A stretch of 6,380 nucleotides of DNA, taken from Syntrophobacterales bacterium. GTDB lineage: Bacteria; Desulfobacterota; Syntrophorhabdia; Syntrophorhabdales; WCHB1-27. The position numbers and the translations under genes were made by a program. Below the pieces are notes generated by a model. That model saw only the letters and a list, made by a program, of their open reading frames with translations. It was not told the origin of the DNA and did not search any database. The stretch covers positions 1 through 6,380 of the forward strand of contig JADGQN010000283.1 in assembly GCA_017881765.1 (NCBI GenBank), given 5' to 3'. Numbering within the stretch: position 1 is the stretch's first letter; each line of letters begins with the position of its first letter. Positions 4,913-6,380 of the stretch are shown here, in pieces.

Positions 4913-6380
4913 TTAGTGGACTTCTAAGGGGACACCTTGCCGCAAGGTGTCCCCGCCGGCCGCGTCAATTTGGCTTAAGAGCTCTTCATCGGTATAGTGC
5001 TTTAGTGAAATAGCCCCTGTTGGACACTTTGCGTTACAGAGACCATCTCCTTTACAGAGAACAGGATTAACCGTGGCCTTTTTGCCTTGTGGTGTATCAT
5101 GAAACTCTATGGCGCCATACGTACAAGCGGTGATACATGCCCCACACGATATACAATCACCCTCATTTACCTCGCAAACAGAGCCGGAGGCTGTGACGGT
5201 ATCATGGGAGAGAAGAGTTAAGGCCCGGCCGGCGGCTCCATAAGCCTGGCTAATCGTTTCCGATATATGCTTGGGATAGTGAGCTGTCCCACACAGGTAA
5301 ACGCCATCCGCGGCAAAGTCAACAGGTCTTAATTTGACATGGGCTTCCGTGAAGAAACCATCCATGCCCAAAGATACCTTGAATAATCCGGATATCTCCT
5401 TGCTTCCTGCGGATGGAATAATGGCGGCAGCCAAAGCGAGTGAATCGGCATCTATAGCGAGCTTCTTACCTAAAATAGGATCGGTCACGGTAACCCTTAA
5501 AATAGGCCGACCATCCTCCTCAACAGCTTTCACCTGAGGTTTATCATGCGGCTCATAGCGGATGAACTTTACATCTTTATTTGACGCTTCCCGGTAATAA
5601 TCCTCGCTAAACCCATACGTTCTCATATCCCGAAAGAGAATGTAGATATCCATCCGGGGGTTTATCTCTTTTAGTTTCAAGGCGTTCTTTATAGAGTGGC
5701 TACAACATATCCGGGCGCAGTAATTTCTGTCTTCTTGTCTGCAGCCTACACATTGGATCATCACCAGACTCTGGGAGTTAATCACCCTTTCTTCTCCTTT
5801 GGTGATTTTCTCCTCCAACTCCAACTGGGTCATTACCCTGTCATCTGCCCCATAAAGGTATTCGGTGGGTTTATATTCATCGGCACCTATCGCGATGACG
5901 GTTGCCCCATGTTTTATCTCTTTGACTCTTCCTTCAGACTTCACCTTGGTTACGAAATTCCCTACATAACCGGCAGCCTCCGTGATGGCAGCATCCGTAT
6001 ATACATGTATTAAGGGGTGCTGATAAACCTTGCGTATAAGATCACGCAAATAGGCTTGAACATCCAGCCCTTCCAGGGTGTAATGAATTCTTCGTGCCAT
6101 TCCCCCCAGGGCTGTATCCTTTTCTACCAGGTGAACCTCATGTCCCTGGTTGGCTATGCTCAGAGCACTGGTCATGCCGGCCAGGCCTCCTCCGACCACT
6201 AACCCTGTCGGGTTTACGGGCAGATCAAATTCCTGTAAGGGCTCCAAATGGAGAGATCGGGCTACCGACATCCGGATTATATCCTTTGCCTTTTGGGTGG
6301 CATCTTCCTTTTCTCGAGAGTGGACCCAGGAGCAATGTTCTCTAATATTAGCCATGTCATAGAAATATTGATTAATTCCC
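4913..6380 (-). CDS. hdrA: HdrA-like FAD/iron-sulfur subunit (BamE-like), 5'-truncated by window edge
   Basis: Heterodisulfide-reductase subunit A-type flavoprotein, the likely electron-bifurcating centre of the module. The frame stays open from the Met at 6355 to the window edge, with a further family-like G-I-N-Q-Y-F-Y-D before it, so that Met is internal and 488 residues are visible. Numbering from 6355: an A-N-I-R-E-H-C-S-W-V-H linker motif at 2-12; a dinucleotide-fold loop G-G-G-L-A-G at 55-60 with L-V-E-K-D at 76-80 for FAD; the HdrA cluster region C-V-G-C-R (202-206) followed by C213, C217 and C218; and a C-terminal ferredoxin with Cys401/404/407/411 and C434/D437/C440/C444. In the second motif Asp replaces a Cys ligand. 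The ferredoxin insertion seen in the first FAD module of classical HdrA is absent, and T-L-E-G-x-D-V-Q follows the FAD motif. This suggests the second module of a long two-module HdrA. It is the first visible gene of the operon. Confidence 0.92.
   Translation of the reverse strand, partial: GINQYFYDMANIREHCSWVHSREKEDATQKAKDIIRMSVARSLHLEPLQEFDLPVNPTGLVVGGGLAGMTSALSIANQGHEVHLVEKDTALGGMARRIHYTLEGLDVQAYLRDLIRKVYQHPLIHVYTDAAITEAAGYVGNFVTKVKSEGRVKEIKHGATVIAIGADEYKPTEYLYGADDRVMTQLELEEKITKGEERVINSQSLVMIQCVGCRQEDRNYCARICCSHSIKNALKLKEINPRMDIYILFRDMRTYGFSEDYYREASNKDVKFIRYEPHDKPQVKAVEEDGRPILRVTVTDPILGKKLAIDADSLALAAAIIPSAGSKEISGLFKVSLGMDGFFTEAHVKLRPVDFAADGVYLCGTAHYPKHISETISQAYGAAGRALTLLSHDTVTASGSVCEVNEGDCISCGACITACTYGAIEFHDTPQGKKATVNPVLCKGDGLCNAKCPTGAISLKHYTDEELLSQIDAAGGDTLRQGVPLEVH

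Noticed and set aside
6353..6355. Met at 6355 as the HdrA start
   Set aside because: The frame stays open to the window edge with family-like residues before this Met, and it falls within the conserved A-N-I-R-E-H-C-S-W-V-H linker region.
1..6380. tRNA, rRNA, CRISPR array, insertion sequence or riboswitch
   Set aside because: The window is almost fully coding; no direct-repeat array, transposase motif or structured RNA signature was seen by eye.

Overview
The window suggests a strictly anaerobic, selenoprotein-making bacterium. I infer a Desulfobacterota-like (former deltaproteobacterial) aromatic degrader, sulfate reducer or syntroph, from gene families and gene order; nothing in the sequence fixes the taxon.

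Left block, 1-1010, + strand, GC-rich: the 3' end of a MocA-type molybdopterin cytidylyltransferase gene, overlapping by ATGA a complete yqeC. Both belong to maturation of (selenium-dependent) molybdenum hydroxylases. A gap of 43 bases, 1011-1053, separates yqeC from the convergent right block. It holds a GC-rich inverted repeat but no clear terminator.

Right block, 6380-1054, - strand, clearly lower GC: one tight five-gene operon. In transcription order it encodes an HdrA-like FAD/Fe-S protein (5' end outside the window), an MvhD-like [2Fe-2S] protein, a NuoE-like [2Fe-2S] protein, a NuoF-like NAD(H)/FMN/Fe-S protein and a short NuoG-like (HoxU-like) Fe-S protein. Together they make a cytoplasmic electron-transfer module that joins an NAD(H) site, through a chain of Fe-S clusters, to an HdrA-type flavin able to bifurcate or confurcate electrons. 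The order HdrA-MvhD-NuoE-NuoF-NuoG matches BamE-BamF-BamG-BamH-BamI of the class II (ATP-independent) benzoyl-CoA reductase complex known from Geobacter metallireducens. The catalytic BamBC and BamD would lie beyond the right edge, so the Bam assignment is an inference.

The main discovery is in the MvhD-like gene. Its true start is the ATG at 4872 behind a strong Shine-Dalgarno. Codon 19 is an in-frame TGA (4818-4816) that replaces the second cysteine of the conserved C-N-W-C motif, and a SECIS-like hairpin follows 19 bases later. It therefore reads as a selenoprotein, which ordinary gene callers would truncate to a product starting at 4743. The protein also carries a C-terminal winged-helix-like domain beyond the usual MvhD fold.
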